A stretch of 64,000 nucleotides of DNA from an uncultured Lachnospiraceae bacterium (GCA_944381575.1 CALWLS010000004.1:124001-188000); one strand, 5' to 3'; counted from the first letter of the stretch, positions 36,290 through 44,981 are shown. Translations and numbers: made by a program. The notes: generated from the letters alone by a model not told the origin.

Positions 36290-37402
36290 TCAGACATATA
36301 TAAGCTGCCATGCGGCTGCCTTCTTAAGCCTGTTCATCACCGCAAGCCCAAGCTCATCCTCCGGGTAACCCTCGGCTATTATAAAATCCGCCTTATCTTC
36401 ATCAAATTCCCTTAAATGTTTAAAAAGTCCTCTTGCTATACCCGCCGTATCACTGCGGCTCCCGGTAAGCCTTATGTCAGCCCTGTCGGTCTCTCCATCA
36501 GCTTTTTCCTCAAGTTCCTTAAGGCACTCCTCCGAGCACAGTATGGCTATCTTTTCAAATTCCGGCTGTCTCTCTCTTAATATTTCCATGATCTTATCGG
36601 CAACATACGCCGTATGGCCTGCGGATTCCGGAGCCACTAATACCATTGGAGCCTTCGGGGCGTAATGCCTGTACTTCATCCCCGGCGCCTTAGGCCTTAT
36701 CCCGCCCTTTAACGGGCCCTTTATGGCAGCGTCCTCTATGACCTCTCTGTCAAGCACGGACTCCAGCATTTCCTTTGTGACGGCTCCCGGCCTTAAGAGC
36801 ACCGGATCTCTGCCCGTCACATCTATTATCGTTGATTCAAGGCCTATCCTGCAGCTTCCTCCGTCCACTATCATGTCCACCCTGCCGGAAAGATCCTCTA
36901 TGCAGTGCTCGGCAGATGTGGTGCTGGGTCTTCCGGAAAGGTTTGCGCTCGGAGCCGCTATCGGGACCTTCGCATAGCTTATAAGCAGAGATGCCACCGG
37001 ATCCGATGGAAACCTCACCGCCACCGTGTCGAGCCCTCCGGTAGTTTCGTAAGGTATCTCTTCCGACTTATTAAATATCATTGTCATAGGCCCGGGCCAG
37101 AATCTTTCCGAAAGCAGCACCGCTGCCTCCGGGATATCTCTTACGATGCCCTTAAGATCCTTAAGATCCGATATATGTACTATAAGTGGATTGTCTGAAG
37201 GCCGCCCTTTTGCCGCGTATATCTTTTTTGCGGCATCCTTCATAAGGGCATTGCCTCCGAGGCCGTAAACCGTTTCCGTTGGAAATGCAGCCAGCCCTCC
37301 GTTTTTTATCACAGCCGCTGCTTCCTCCAGCTTTTCCATGTCAGTTTCCGAAAGCTTTCCGGTGCTTATATAATCTTCAAGTACAAGTATTTTTGTATCC
37401 AT
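36290..37402 (-). CDS. ywlC: Threonylcarbamoyl-AMP synthase (Sua5/YwlC, two-domain)
   Basis: First step of t6A37 tRNA modification, from threonine, bicarbonate and ATP. 370 residues: YrdC core about 25-225 (GLAAFPTETVYGLGGNA, KGRPSDNPLIVHI, RFWPGPMT, VPIAAPSANLSGRPS) and a C-terminal Sua5 domain of about 130 residues (SPGMKYRHYAP-like SAPGMKYRHYAPKAPMVLV and FIIAEGYPEDELGLAVMNRL). Full length for the two-domain form. Confidence 0.94.
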   Translation of the reverse strand: MDTKILVLEDYISTGKLSETDMEKLEEAAAVIKNGGLAAFPTETVYGLGGNALMKDAAKKIYAAKGRPSDNPLIVHISDLKDLKGIVRDIPEAAVLLSERFWPGPMTMIFNKSEEIPYETTGGLDTVAVRFPSDPVASLLISYAKVPIAAPSANLSGRPSTTSAEHCIEDLSGRVDMIVDGGSCRIGLESTIIDVTGRDPVLLRPGAVTKEMLESVLDREVIEDAAIKGPLKGGIRPKAPGMKYRHYAPKAPMVLVAPESAGHTAYVADKIMEILRERQPEFEKIAILCSEECLKELEEKADGETDRADIRLTGSRSDTAGIARGLFKHLREFDEDKADFIIAEGYPEDELGLAVMNRLKKAAAWQLIYV

Positions 37403-37421
37403 TTTTATGCCCGAAGGTTTC

Positions 37422-39158
37422 TCACTCCCTGTTTAAGTCAAGCACGTCCCAGACATCCTGAGGTTCAAAGCCGAGCCTCCAGGCTGCAATCCCAGTAAGT
37501 CCGTACTCCCTTATTTTATCGGTCTTAAGCTTTAAGGATTCATTTTCCTCAAGCCATATCTGGATCTGTCCGGTGCCTATCATGGTCTCTCCGTAATAAG
37601 CTCCAGCCTCCTCGTCCCAGGAAAGCATTATCGCATTGTCCGAAACATACTGTTCTGACTCCCTTATGCCCATCGCCTCAGAGGTAGTAACTCCGTCATT
37701 CGTCCTCCAGACCCTTGTATACAGCGGTACCGCCGCTATAAGGCGCTCCGCCGGCACTTTTTTAAGCGCCTCCGTTATCCCGTATTCCGTATATCCTATC
37801 GACGCCACCGGTCCTATGTCGCTTCCCGTGTGCTCATCATAGCCCATGATTATTACATAGTCCGCAAATACTCCCTGTTCCTTAAGATTATAATGGTCGT
37901 TATATGCGTAAGGAACGTAATTATCTATGCTTAAGGCAAGACCCTTCTTATGGCATTCGACCGAAAGCTCCCGGAAAAACTGTGTAAAGCTCTGCCCTGC
38001 GTCTGCCGGAAGTCCCTCAAAATCCAGATTGAATCCATCGTATCCGTACTCATCAGCCTTATCCATGAGAACAGCTATAAATCCTCTGCGTTTTTCCGTA
38101 TCCGCAAAGAAATCCCTGGTGCTGAAATCATTTACTCCGCCCGGCTGATTGATGTTATCCACCGAAGCCCAAACCTTTAATCCGAGCGAATGTGCCCTCT
38201 CCACATACTCTCTGTCTGAGAAATCCGTAAGCGAGCCGTCCGCCCCGCTTATCTGCAGCCACTGAGGAGTTATGACATTTATCGTGCCTCCCGTGCCCTC
38301 ATAAAGGGCTTCAAGATTTTCATTTGCCGCACTGGAATAAACTGCCTGCCAGCCCATCACGACCTTTTCATCCATGGTCACATACGGCACCTCCGGCTCC
38401 GCATATGTATCAGGTATGATGAGACAGTCCTCCTCGCCCAGCATTTGAAGCTTATCATCATATATATATCCCACAAATCCGGAATCTGTTATGACTCTGC
38501 TCCATTCAGCTGAAGTCTCCGTCACGGAAACCATCTCATTTTTTGAAATATCCGCTAATATCGGAGCCTTTTTATCGGCCGCGGTGCGCACCTTTGCGTT
38601 ATGCTTAACCCTCGCCCTGTCATATCCGGTGCCGCCGTGATAGATAAATACTCTTTTTGCCGCTTCCTCGGTTCCGTCAGCATCCGTAAGGAAGGCCGTA
38701 TGTGAAATATTTGTATACTGCTCTATGAGCTTAAGGGATATATACGGTCCCTCCTCGCTCATAATAATCCCTGCGGCCTGATCCGAATCATGCTGCAGAC
38801 TGAAGTCCAGCACTTCATCCGGAAGGGTATATGTGAGCAGCTGCTCATTTTCATTCCAGTAAAACCGCTCGTTCAGCTTTTCAAAAACATAATCATAAGG
38901 AAGATACACCTCTCCGTCATAGGCCGCTGCGGTGTATTCATGCTCAGGCTCGCTGTCTAAATATATCTTTGTCTGCACTCCGCTGACCTCGAACCATTCA
39001 TTAAGGTCCTTATACTCTCCGCTCGGAAGCCACCTCTTTAACAGCGGCATGCCGGCGGCTGCAAAAATCAGCATGAGAAGTATCACCGCCATGATAAGCT
39101 TTACCACAAGCGGCTTTCTGCTCTTTTTTCCTCTTGATCTTCTGTATGCTTCAGGCAT
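37422..39158 (-). CDS. Membrane-anchored GH18-family protein with SH3-like domain
   Basis: 578 residues. A basic N-terminus and one transmembrane helix (about 20-42) anchor it outside the cell. Then a copper-amine-oxidase-N-like domain (about 60-170), an SH3b-type domain (about 185-245; VKHNAKVRTAADKKAPILAD), and a GH18 barrel (about 265-578) with the catalytic motif YDGFNLDFEGL (DxxxDxE) and YVIIMGYDEH. Relatives cleave peptidoglycan or chitin-type glycans and many are spore or cell-wall enzymes. Likely a cell-wall hydrolase; the substrate is not certain. Confidence 0.88.
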   Translation of the reverse strand: MPEAYRRSRGKKSRKPLVVKLIMAVILLMLIFAAAGMPLLKRWLPSGEYKDLNEWFEVSGVQTKIYLDSEPEHEYTAAAYDGEVYLPYDYVFEKLNERFYWNENEQLLTYTLPDEVLDFSLQHDSDQAAGIIMSEEGPYISLKLIEQYTNISHTAFLTDADGTEEAAKRVFIYHGGTGYDRARVKHNAKVRTAADKKAPILADISKNEMVSVTETSAEWSRVITDSGFVGYIYDDKLQMLGEEDCLIIPDTYAEPEVPYVTMDEKVVMGWQAVYSSAANENLEALYEGTGGTINVITPQWLQISGADGSLTDFSDREYVERAHSLGLKVWASVDNINQPGGVNDFSTRDFFADTEKRRGFIAVLMDKADEYGYDGFNLDFEGLPADAGQSFTQFFRELSVECHKKGLALSIDNYVPYAYNDHYNLKEQGVFADYVIIMGYDEHTGSDIGPVASIGYTEYGITEALKKVPAERLIAAVPLYTRVWRTNDGVTTSEAMGIRESEQYVSDNAIMLSWDEEAGAYYGETMIGTGQIQIWLEENESLKLKTDKIREYGLTGIAAWRLGFEPQDVWDVLDLNRE

Positions 39159-39793
39159 TTAAAATGCTCCATTCCAAAGGTTTTTAGTTTCATTATCAGG
39201 CTTACGCCCGTACTCATGCTCCGTCTGCTAAAGTATACCCCACCGTAAACGTAAAAATCAACCTGGCCGGGCATTACGAATTCTTTAAACAGGGCACTGT
39301 AATACTCACGGCAGGCTGATCTTTACTTAAGAATATTAAGTTGTATCAAGCATATCCGTTACGCCTTAAGGCCAGAATAAGCAATGTGACACTTTTCCAT
39401 ACCGTGCCGGGCTTAATGGCACGTCTGTCCCTGAAAGCGCATATAAGGCTCGGACCGTAATAAGGCAATAAAGCCGTATTTAAATTTTCCTAATTCCTGA
39501 ACTTAAATGTAACAGGGGATCCGATGGCGAACTGCCTAAGATAAAATGAACTGTCCGTTTTGGCTTAAAGACTGATGCGATCCCTGCCTGACGCAGTCGG
39601 AGGATACGTCCATGGATAGCTTTGTTTCATCATAGCCTTTTGCTCCTGACAAGTCAAGCTGATATATCGCTGACGAAAGGCTCCACAGGCCGGTTTCAAA
39701 GAAAACCAGTGGCAAAACTGCCTACTCATCAGGTATGTTATTGCCGTTTTTAGTATGCTATTTACAATATTTTTAAACCCGCCGCCGGGCAGA
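39159..39793. other. Large divergent intergenic region
   Basis: About 635 bp between the leftward GH18 gene and the rightward MecA-like gene. Base composition is like that of coding DNA, but both strands are broken by stops; the longest minus-strand frame (about 54 codons from 39729) resembles nothing I know and has no good ribosome site. I see no riboswitch consensus that I can name. It may contain the GH18 promoter and a decayed gene. Confidence 0.4.
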
Positions 39794-39822
39794 TTGATAT
39801 ATTGCTTTTTTTATTGTATGAT
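39794..39822 (+). promoter_or_regulatory. Promoter of the MecA-like gene
   Basis: TTGATA, 17-bp spacer, TATGAT, 27 bp before the start codon, followed by a GAGGcagaggg ribosome site region. Confidence 0.7.
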
Positions 39823-39849
39823 ACAGGTGAATAAGAGGCAGAGGGAATA

Positions 39850-40638
39850 ATGAGAATAGAAAGAATCAACGAAAACTCAATATGCTGTACGCTCACAAGC
39901 TTTGATCTAAGCGTCCGGAACCTTAATCTCCGCGAGCTTGCATACGGCTCGGAAAAGGCAAAAAAGCTCTTTGACGAAATGATGACCAAGGCAAGTAATG
40001 AGGTCGGTTTTAATGCGGATAACACCCCGATAATGATCGAGGCTATCCCTTTAAGCAGTGATTCCATCAAGCTCATTATCTCCAAGGTCCCTGACCCGGA
40101 GGAGCTTGACACAAGATTTTCACGCTTCACACAGAACCCGGCCGCGAAAAAGGACGGCGACAACTGGCTGAACAGGCTTACTGCCGCCCTGCTTGAAGGC
40201 GCCGAGGGACTTGTGGGCCAGCTGCAGAAGCTTAATGATGAGGCCAAAAAACCTGAGGCTGGAGCAGCCAAGGAGGTACCTGCGGCTTCCGAAAGCGCGT
40301 CCGGTACTGATCAGGCAGGTCCTGCGGATCAGGCTCACAGACGTTCAGATGATTACAGAGCGTTTTCATTTGACGATATGGACGCCGCCATCAACGCCTG
40401 CAAGGCGGCAACGGCATTCACAGGAGAAAGCATGCTCTACCGTAATCCGTTTAACGGCCAGTATGTACTTATAGTGGAATGCGCTGACGCCGGAAATGAG
40501 AATTTCTCCAGAGCCTGCAACGTAATAGCCGAGTATGGCCGGATGCTGAGGACCGTACAGAACACGCTTTCATACTATGAGGAGCACTATAAGCCTATAG
40601 TTAAAAGCGACGCCATTCACAAGTTAGCACAGATTTAA
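39850..40638 (+). CDS. mecA: MecA-family adaptor protein
   Basis: 262-residue cytoplasmic adaptor expected to bring substrates to ClpC. N-terminal substrate-binding domain (MRIERINENSICCTLTSFDL, ELAYGSEKAKKLFDEMM), variable acidic and Ala/Gly-rich linker (about 110-165), and C-terminal ClpC-binding domain (RAFSFDDMDAAINACKA, NPFNGQYVLIVE, YGRMLRTVQNTLSYYEEHY). MecA homologues have this exact order. The next gene lies 30 bp downstream. Confidence 0.9.
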   Translation: MRIERINENSICCTLTSFDLSVRNLNLRELAYGSEKAKKLFDEMMTKASNEVGFNADNTPIMIEAIPLSSDSIKLIISKVPDPEELDTRFSRFTQNPAAKKDGDNWLNRLTAALLEGAEGLVGQLQKLNDEAKKPEAGAAKEVPAASESASGTDQAGPADQAHRRSDDYRAFSFDDMDAAINACKAATAFTGESMLYRNPFNGQYVLIVECADAGNENFSRACNVIAEYGRMLRTVQNTLSYYEEHYKPIVKSDAIHKLAQI

Positions 40639-40668
40639 TTTTAATGTATTTTTCAGGAGGATAGACCC

Positions 40669-40872
40669 ATGAAAGAGATCAATAAAGATATGAGGATCGG
40701 AGAGCTTCTCCAGGTGGATGAGATCATCACGCCGATCCTTATCAGAGAAGGCATGCACTGCTTAGGCTGCCCTGCTTCGCAGATGGAGACCCTTGAGGAG
40801 GCATGCATGGTACACGGCCTTGACTGTGATACCCTTGTTTCAAACATCAACGAGGTCCTTGCAAACAGATAA
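40669..40872 (+). CDS. DUF1858 domain protein (redox-type CxxC)
   Basis: 67 residues, full length for the family. DMRIGELLQVDEIITPILIR followed by MHCLGCPASQMETLEEACMVHG, with the CxxC pair typical of the hybrid-cluster-protein-associated disulfide domain. Likely a small cytoplasmic redox or metal-binding protein; the true function is unknown. Good AGGAGG site. It shares a transcript with the MecA-like gene and ends before a strong hairpin. Confidence 0.88.
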   Translation: MKEINKDMRIGELLQVDEIITPILIREGMHCLGCPASQMETLEEACMVHGLDCDTLVSNINEVLANR

Positions 40873-40906
40873 GACCTGCAGGACATTTTCATTAATATTT
40901 AAAAGC

Positions 40907-40958
40907 AGAAGACTGACATGCCGCGGCTTAAGATAGTCCGGTCTGTCAGTCTTCTTAT
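40907..40958 (+). terminator. Terminator between convergent DUF1858 and coaX genes
   Basis: A 12-bp perfect stem AGAAGACTGACA / TGTCAGTCTTCT (40907-40918 with 40944-40955) followed by tatt; the opposite strand also has a T-rich end, so it may act in both directions. Confidence 0.7.
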
Positions 40959-40976
40959 TCCATATCTATATATTGG

Positions 40977-41765
40977 TCAGGATCTGCGTTTTGCGTTTTT
41001 ATTATATATGTTGATCAGGCCCTTCATGCTGAGGTGCATGTCTATGATCAGGCTGTGCCTGCACCTTTTGGCAATATCCTCAGCAAATTCACCGGTGATC
41101 ACGGCTGTCAGTCCGTCATCTGCTCCAAGCTCTTCGGATATCCTGTCGATAAGCCCGTCTACTGAAGCCGCACAGCCGTTAAAGACGCCGCTTTTTATGC
41201 TTTCTGCACTGTTTGTGCCTATCAGCCTGACACTTGGTCTTGCCGCCGTTTCCGGAAGGTTTGCGGCGCTCTTTCCTATCATCTCCGATGAAAGCCTTAT
41301 CCCCGGTTCAAAGATCGCTCCAATGAACTGGCCTTTCTTATTGATCACTGAAAATGTTATGAGGGTATTAAGATCGATGATCACGAGCGGCGCGCCGTAA
41401 TGCTCTATTCCCGCGGCAGCCGATACTATCAAGTCAGCCCCAAGCTCCCCCGGATCATCTATCCTGATGTCTATGCCTGTCCTGACCCCCGGTCCCACCT
41501 CAAGGATATCCATATTCAAAAGCCTTTTCATGGCGGACTTGATGGTATCTGTGGCAGGCGGCACACAGGACGCGATCACACCTCCGCTCACATTTTCAAC
41601 ACCGATACCGTTCAGCTCCAGTATCTGCTTAAACATAATGGAATACTCCGCGGCAGTCCGCTTTATATCCATTGAAACATGATCCTCGAACAGGATGGTT
41701 CCCTGGCTTTCAAGCGCGCAGCCTATGCAGATATTTGTATTTTCAGCATTTACTATCAATATCAT
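40977..41765 (-). CDS. coaX: Type III pantothenate kinase homologue, divergent
   Basis: 262-residue CoaX-like ASKHA-fold protein, for the first step of coenzyme A synthesis. The fold-level landmarks are present (N-terminal NTN, PGELGAD, IDLNTLITFSVINKKGQFIG followed by EPGIRLSSEM). Key positions differ from the consensus: the phosphate-loop DxGNTN reads NAENTN (Asp6 is Asn, Gly8 is Glu), GADR reads GADL, and DxGTATT reads DLNTLIT. It may be a paralogue with altered or lost activity. The neighbouring ECF S-component supports a link to pantothenate uptake. Confidence 0.82.
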   Translation of the reverse strand: MILIVNAENTNICIGCALESQGTILFEDHVSMDIKRTAAEYSIMFKQILELNGIGVENVSGGVIASCVPPATDTIKSAMKRLLNMDILEVGPGVRTGIDIRIDDPGELGADLIVSAAAGIEHYGAPLVIIDLNTLITFSVINKKGQFIGAIFEPGIRLSSEMIGKSAANLPETAARPSVRLIGTNSAESIKSGVFNGCAASVDGLIDRISEELGADDGLTAVITGEFAEDIAKRCRHSLIIDMHLSMKGLINIYNKNAKRRS

Positions 41766-41826
41766 TTAAGATGCTCCGAAAATGATGCCTGTATATTTCC
41801 CGGTCACTGACTACGGCCCGTTAAGC

Positions 41827-42405
41827 TCAGGCCGTCTTTTTTCCTATTGATATGATGCGTACGATGATAGGGCTTAATATTATGTTGATAAGAAGCTCAA
41901 CTACAAAATTAACTCCCACCATGCCCACGATAAGGTATGCGCCCACATTGTCAAAACCGGCTCCCTGGGCCCATGCTGCTATGGTGTCATAGAAGAAGAG
42001 CATGCATCCGATAAGGAATACTCCTGTGTTTACTATCGGGCAGACCACTGCGGCCGCAGCCACCGGTATCATTTTACTGCTGGTAGCCCTGCTGACGACA
42101 GAATACACCGCTCCGGCCAAAAGCCCGCATAGCGTGCCCTTTGCAAGCACGGTTATAAATGTTCCCGGCACATTGATGGCAAGGAAGGCCGCGGCATCAC
42201 CGCTCAACAGCACCACCGCTCCGAATACAAAGCCGAGCCAGGCTCCTGCCTTTAATCGATATATGGATGCACCTACGACTATTGGGATAAGTACGAGAGA
42301 AATGGAAAATATCCCGAAATGAATGAAGCTCCCCATGAACTGGAGAATGACTACGATTGCAGTAAGCAGGCCTATGCCCGCTATCTGCCTTGTGTTTGAA
42401 TCCAT
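41827..42405 (-). CDS. ECF transporter S-component, probably pantothenate (PanT-like)
   Basis: 192-residue membrane protein with about six helices (GLLTAIVVILQFMGSFIHFG, SISLVLIPIVVGASIYRLK) and the GAWLGFVFGAVVL and GTFITVLAKGTLCGLLAGAVY features of ECF S-components. I start at ATG 42405 behind GGAGGtaaaaac; the frame is open to 42567 without such a site. The substrate call rests on its place directly upstream of the CoaX homologue. The energising module (EcfAA'T) is elsewhere. Confidence 0.82.
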   Translation of the reverse strand: MDSNTRQIAGIGLLTAIVVILQFMGSFIHFGIFSISLVLIPIVVGASIYRLKAGAWLGFVFGAVVLLSGDAAAFLAINVPGTFITVLAKGTLCGLLAGAVYSVVSRATSSKMIPVAAAAVVCPIVNTGVFLIGCMLFFYDTIAAWAQGAGFDNVGAYLIVGMVGVNFVVELLINIILSPIIVRIISIGKKTA

Positions 42406-42695
42406 GTTTTTACCTCCGTTACTATTCCGCATGCTTAAAAGTATCTGCCGGATCATGTCTGACACATGCATATGCATGGCTTTATGCCATACCCCGCTGT
42501 CTGTACATGTACAGGCCTTTGTTTCCCTGCTTTGACGGCTATCCCTCATAAAAGGGTACAGCGTCATTTAATGATATACAGGCCTTAGACATATGACAGC
42601 CATCTGCCTCTATGATCCCGCACACAACCTCCTGCATACGGATACAATACGTTCCGGTAAGGATTATATCAGGACTCCGTCAGGTAAAAAAGGTC

Positions 42696-42724
42696 TTGAC
42701 AAACTTTTATATATTATTTATTAT
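42696..42724 (+). promoter_or_regulatory. Promoter of the tRNA-Arg/tRNA-His unit
   Basis: TTGACA, exactly 17-bp spacer, TATTAT, 32 bp before tRNA-Arg. A consensus-quality sigma-A promoter. Confidence 0.85.
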
Positions 42725-42756
42725 TGATAAGCACTGTAGCTAATTATACAGTATGT

Positions 42757-42830
42757 GAATCAGTAGCTCAGCTGGATAGAGCATGCGCCTTCTAAGCGCA
42801 GGGTCGGGGGTTCGAATCCCTTCTGGTTCA
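42757..42830 (+). tRNA. tRNA-Arg (anticodon TCT)
   Basis: Acceptor GAATCAG pairs with CTGGTTC (one G-T pair), D-arm GCTCAGCTGGATAGAGC, anticodon stem TGCGC/GCGCA with loop CTTCTAA (anticodon TCT), T-arm GGGGGTTCGAATCCC. CCA not encoded. Confidence 0.95.
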
Positions 42831-42854
42831 TTGATCACGGATCGTGATCGACGT

Positions 42855-42929
42855 GGTGGGTATAGCACAGCTGGTTAGCGCGTCAGATTGTGGTTCTGAA
42901 GGTCGAGGGTTCGAATCCCTCTACCCACC
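42855..42929 (+). tRNA. tRNA-His (anticodon GTG)
   Basis: Extra 5' G pairs with the 3' C as expected for tRNA-His; acceptor GTGGGTA/TACCCAC, anticodon loop TTGTGGT (GTG), T-arm GAGGGTTCGAATCCCTC. It lies 24 bp after tRNA-Arg. The prophage starts soon after it. Confidence 0.95.
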
Positions 42930-42942
42930 CTGTGAAGCATAG

Positions 42943-42993
42943 CCGCATGGAATAAGGAAAAATCGCGTATAAGCCTTATTCTATGCGGTTTTT
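42943..42993 (+). terminator. Terminator of the tRNA unit
   Basis: Stem CCGCATgGAATAAGG (42943-42957) pairs with CCTTATTcTATGCGG (42974-42988) with one mismatch, followed by TTTTTC. Confidence 0.85.
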
Positions 42994-43103
42994 CTATGTT
43001 CTGATTGTTAAGAAAATCTAACACATCTATTCAACTGGTAAAGCATTTCTTACATAAAATTTGGCACAGATTTGGCATGAAATTTAAAATTTTTCTTCCT
43101 AAT
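42994..43103. other. Probable left prophage junction (attL region)
   Basis: AT-rich 110-bp stretch between the host tRNA terminator and the prophage lysis genes. Direct repeats of atttggca (about 43058-43077) resemble arm-type sites near Clostridia phage attachment sites. Host order ends with tRNA-His and prophage order begins with the endolysin, so the boundary is here or in the 3' part of tRNA-His. The core cannot be fixed because the right end is outside the window. Confidence 0.45.
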
Positions 43104-43129
43104 AAAAAAGGGAGGCTTTTACACCTCCC
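43104..43129 (-). terminator. Terminator after the phage lysis genes
   Basis: Minus strand GGGAGG-tgtaaaag-CCTCCC followed by TTTTTTATT, 46 bp past the endolysin stop. It ends the late operon of the prophage. Confidence 0.85.
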
Positions 43130-43174
43130 TGTACACTGTTTTTTTATCAAACTTCAAAGTTACTCTGTTGATTT

Positions 43175-43942
43175 TTAAATCTTTATTCTGTCGCCACGAA
43201 TATATTTAATACTGCCGTCAGCATCCATCTCACAACGGTTAGGATTGACAAGATAGCCTTCTGTATCGAAGGCCCACAGTTTGCTCTCTCCGTTCTTATC
43301 ATTAATTCTTACGACATTGTTTGTATGGTACTCGCCTTTCATGTGTCCCCATGCATACCACCACCCCGTTGAATCTCTATTCCAACCAAGTTGTTCATAG
43401 TCATATTTCACTGGTATCACCTCACTTCCGTAACTAAGATTGATCGCCGTATGATGTCCTTCAAATAAGAGGATGTCTCCAGGCACGAGATATCTGTCAG
43501 ATTTCCGATATTTCTCGTCCGTCAGTGCCTCGAATCCCGCGGAGACGAGGGCAACTCGCTCGTTGCCCGTATAGATGTCCGGCGATACCCACTGAAGATA
43601 CTTGTCGCCCATGAGATGCCCAGTAGCTATTACTAATGCTGCCACGCCCGCAGAGCAATCCGTCTCGCACGGTGTCGTGATCCGTGATGGCCTCCAATCT
43701 ACTCCTTTGAGATTCCAGTAGAACGACGTCCTCTGATTCTGATCATATCCTATGTTAGAGTTATTGGCCGCTTCACGGGCAAGCTCTGCAAGCATATTCC
43801 CGATATTGTTATCTGGATGTCTGAGCACTACGTTCCAGGGCCGGTTATACCACGCCTGGATCTGCCACTCTCCACCTGTCTGATCCCCAGCCTGGCCACC
43901 ATAATACTGGCCATTCTCGTCATGACCACAGTTACTTATCAT
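43175..43942 (-). CDS. Phage endolysin, NlpC/P60-type with C-terminal wall-binding region
   Basis: 255-residue lysin. Catalytic domain about 1-165: Cys nucleophile in TDCSAGVAALV and His in DILLFEGHHTAINLS, as in NlpC/P60 and CHAP amidases/endopeptidases. The C-terminal part (STGWWYAWGHMKGEYH, LWAFDTEGYLV) looks like aromatic choline-binding-type repeats. I use ATG 43942 behind GAGGAGGccggag; the frame runs open further upstream inside the holin gene. Overlaps the holin by 11 bp. Confidence 0.85.
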   Translation of the reverse strand: MISNCGHDENGQYYGGQAGDQTGGEWQIQAWYNRPWNVVLRHPDNNIGNMLAELAREAANNSNIGYDQNQRTSFYWNLKGVDWRPSRITTPCETDCSAGVAALVIATGHLMGDKYLQWVSPDIYTGNERVALVSAGFEALTDEKYRKSDRYLVPGDILLFEGHHTAINLSYGSEVIPVKYDYEQLGWNRDSTGWWYAWGHMKGEYHTNNVVRINDKNGESKLWAFDTEGYLVNPNRCEMDADGSIKYIRGDRIKI

Positions 43943-44405
43943 CTCCGGCCTCCTCTGCATGTATGTCTGCACCAGCCTCAATGAGTTTCTCGGTAACTTC
44001 CAAGCCATTGATAAGGAAGGCGGGGACGTTATACCCACACTCGACAAGATTCTCCAGGATTGAGCGGATCTCATTTATTAGAAGCGTTGCCAGGGTGAAC
44101 CATCCGAAGAGGACCAAAAAGCCGAGATCAATACCCAAGAGATCCTGTCCTAAATGTATAAATAATTCAGGCATTAAAAAAGCCACCAGGACGATGACCC
44201 AGTAGCCAAGTTTCTTAAGAATTCCCTTGAATCCCGCCTTGCTGCTCTCCTTCTGCAGCTTCCGGGATTTGTACCATCCTGTAAGCCAGTCCAGCACATT
44301 GCAGAGCAGAAAGCCAGCGAATACATACCAGTAAGTACCAAAGAGGGCCGTAGCTATTGCCACGGCCACTCCAACAAGAATATTATATCTATCAATGAAA
44401 TCCAT
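43932..44405 (-). CDS. Phage holin (toxin-secretion/lysis holin family)
   Basis: 157 residues with an N-terminal YNILVGVAVAIATALFGTYW helix, the LCNVLDWLTGWYKSR motif, and two further hydrophobic segments (GYWVIVLVAFLMPELFIHLG, FLVLFGWFTLATLLINEI); charged tail EEAGDDK. This is the Cph1/phi29-like holin_4_1 pattern. Positioned directly before the endolysin, as in most siphophages. Confidence 0.9.
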   Translation of the reverse strand: MDFIDRYNILVGVAVAIATALFGTYWYVFAGFLLCNVLDWLTGWYKSRKLQKESSKAGFKGILKKLGYWVIVLVAFLMPELFIHLGQDLLGIDLGFLVLFGWFTLATLLINEIRSILENLVECGYNVPAFLINGLEVTEKLIEAGADIHAEEAGDDK

Positions 44406-44408
44406 TAA

Positions 44409-44546
44409 TTATTCCTCTTTATGCTCATCCAGCCAAGCCTGGGTCTTTTCACGCCAAAGCTTAGGTACATCCTCTATCTTCCAGGCTGCTCCTGTCTTAT
44501 CATTTAACTCTCCTTGCAGGATCTTATTACCATAAAAAGCACCCAT
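44409..44546 (-). CDS. Small phage protein, XkdX-like (45 aa)
   Basis: Start ATG 44546 behind GGGAGGTGAG, stop TAA immediately before the holin ATG (taattATG). Product begins MGAFYGNKILQGELN and contains WKIEDVPKLWREKTQAWL, similar in length and style to XkdX proteins found between tail fibre and holin genes. Function unknown. Confidence 0.75.
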   Translation of the reverse strand: MGAFYGNKILQGELNDKTGAAWKIEDVPKLWREKTQAWLDEHKEE

Positions 44547-44552
44547 TACATC

Positions 44553-44924
44553 TCACCTCCCCATTGCTATGTCAGAAACAGCTGCTCCAAGGTCTTCAAT
44601 AGCCCCATTCTGTACTGACTGCTCCTTATTGATGGTATCCATCTGCTTCTCAATATCTGTCTTCTCCCTGAGCCCGAATGTTGTCAGGATGCCATCATCC
44701 GTCCACTTGATAGTCCAGGGCTCCTGAAGGGCCAAGCTTGCGTAGATGCCCGTGGTGTTGCCTGCATCATTTTTGATTGTGACCTCTTCCAGTTTGTCAG
44801 CAGTCAACTGATCCTTGAGCGCTTGGATAGCTGCCACATCTGCTACTGATACCGTTATGCTGCCTAATGACGGCATCTGCAGCACTTCAATCTCTGTGTT
44901 GTTTGTAAGAATTATCTTGTCCAT
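44553..44924 (-). CDS. Conserved phage protein, 123 aa, between tail fibre and lysis genes
   Basis: Not recognised beyond the class seen in Clostridia siphophages. Start behind AAAGGAGGTccat. It begins KIILTNNTEIEVLQMPSLG with a beta-rich middle and a C-terminal predicted coiled coil (IEKQMDTINKEQSVQNGAIE), possibly a fibre-associated or baseplate accessory protein. The tail-fibre transcript must cross the terminator at 44946-44969 to reach it. Confidence 0.7.
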   Translation of the reverse strand: MDKIILTNNTEIEVLQMPSLGSITVSVADVAAIQALKDQLTADKLEEVTIKNDAGNTTGIYASLALQEPWTIKWTDDGILTTFGLREKTDIEKQMDTINKEQSVQNGAIEDLGAAVSDIAMGR

Positions 44925-44945
44925 ATGGACCTCCTTTTAAAAAAA

Positions 44946-44969
44946 TTAAAAAAGAACCCTTGCGGGTTC
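44946..44969 (-). terminator. Terminator at the end of the invertible tail-fibre locus
   Basis: Minus strand GAACCC-gcaa-GGGTTC followed by TTTTTTAATTTTTTT, 13 bp after the fossil module stop. It lies between the tail-fibre array and the lysis genes, which must be reached by read-through or antitermination, since only about 20 bp separate it from the next start codon. Confidence 0.8.
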
Positions 44970-44981
44970 GAGTTACTAACT

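Noticed and set aside
39159..39793. Riboswitch or decayed gene upstream of the MecA-like gene
   Set aside because: I could not identify a consensus core or a frame with homology by eye, so it is described only as an empty intergenic region.
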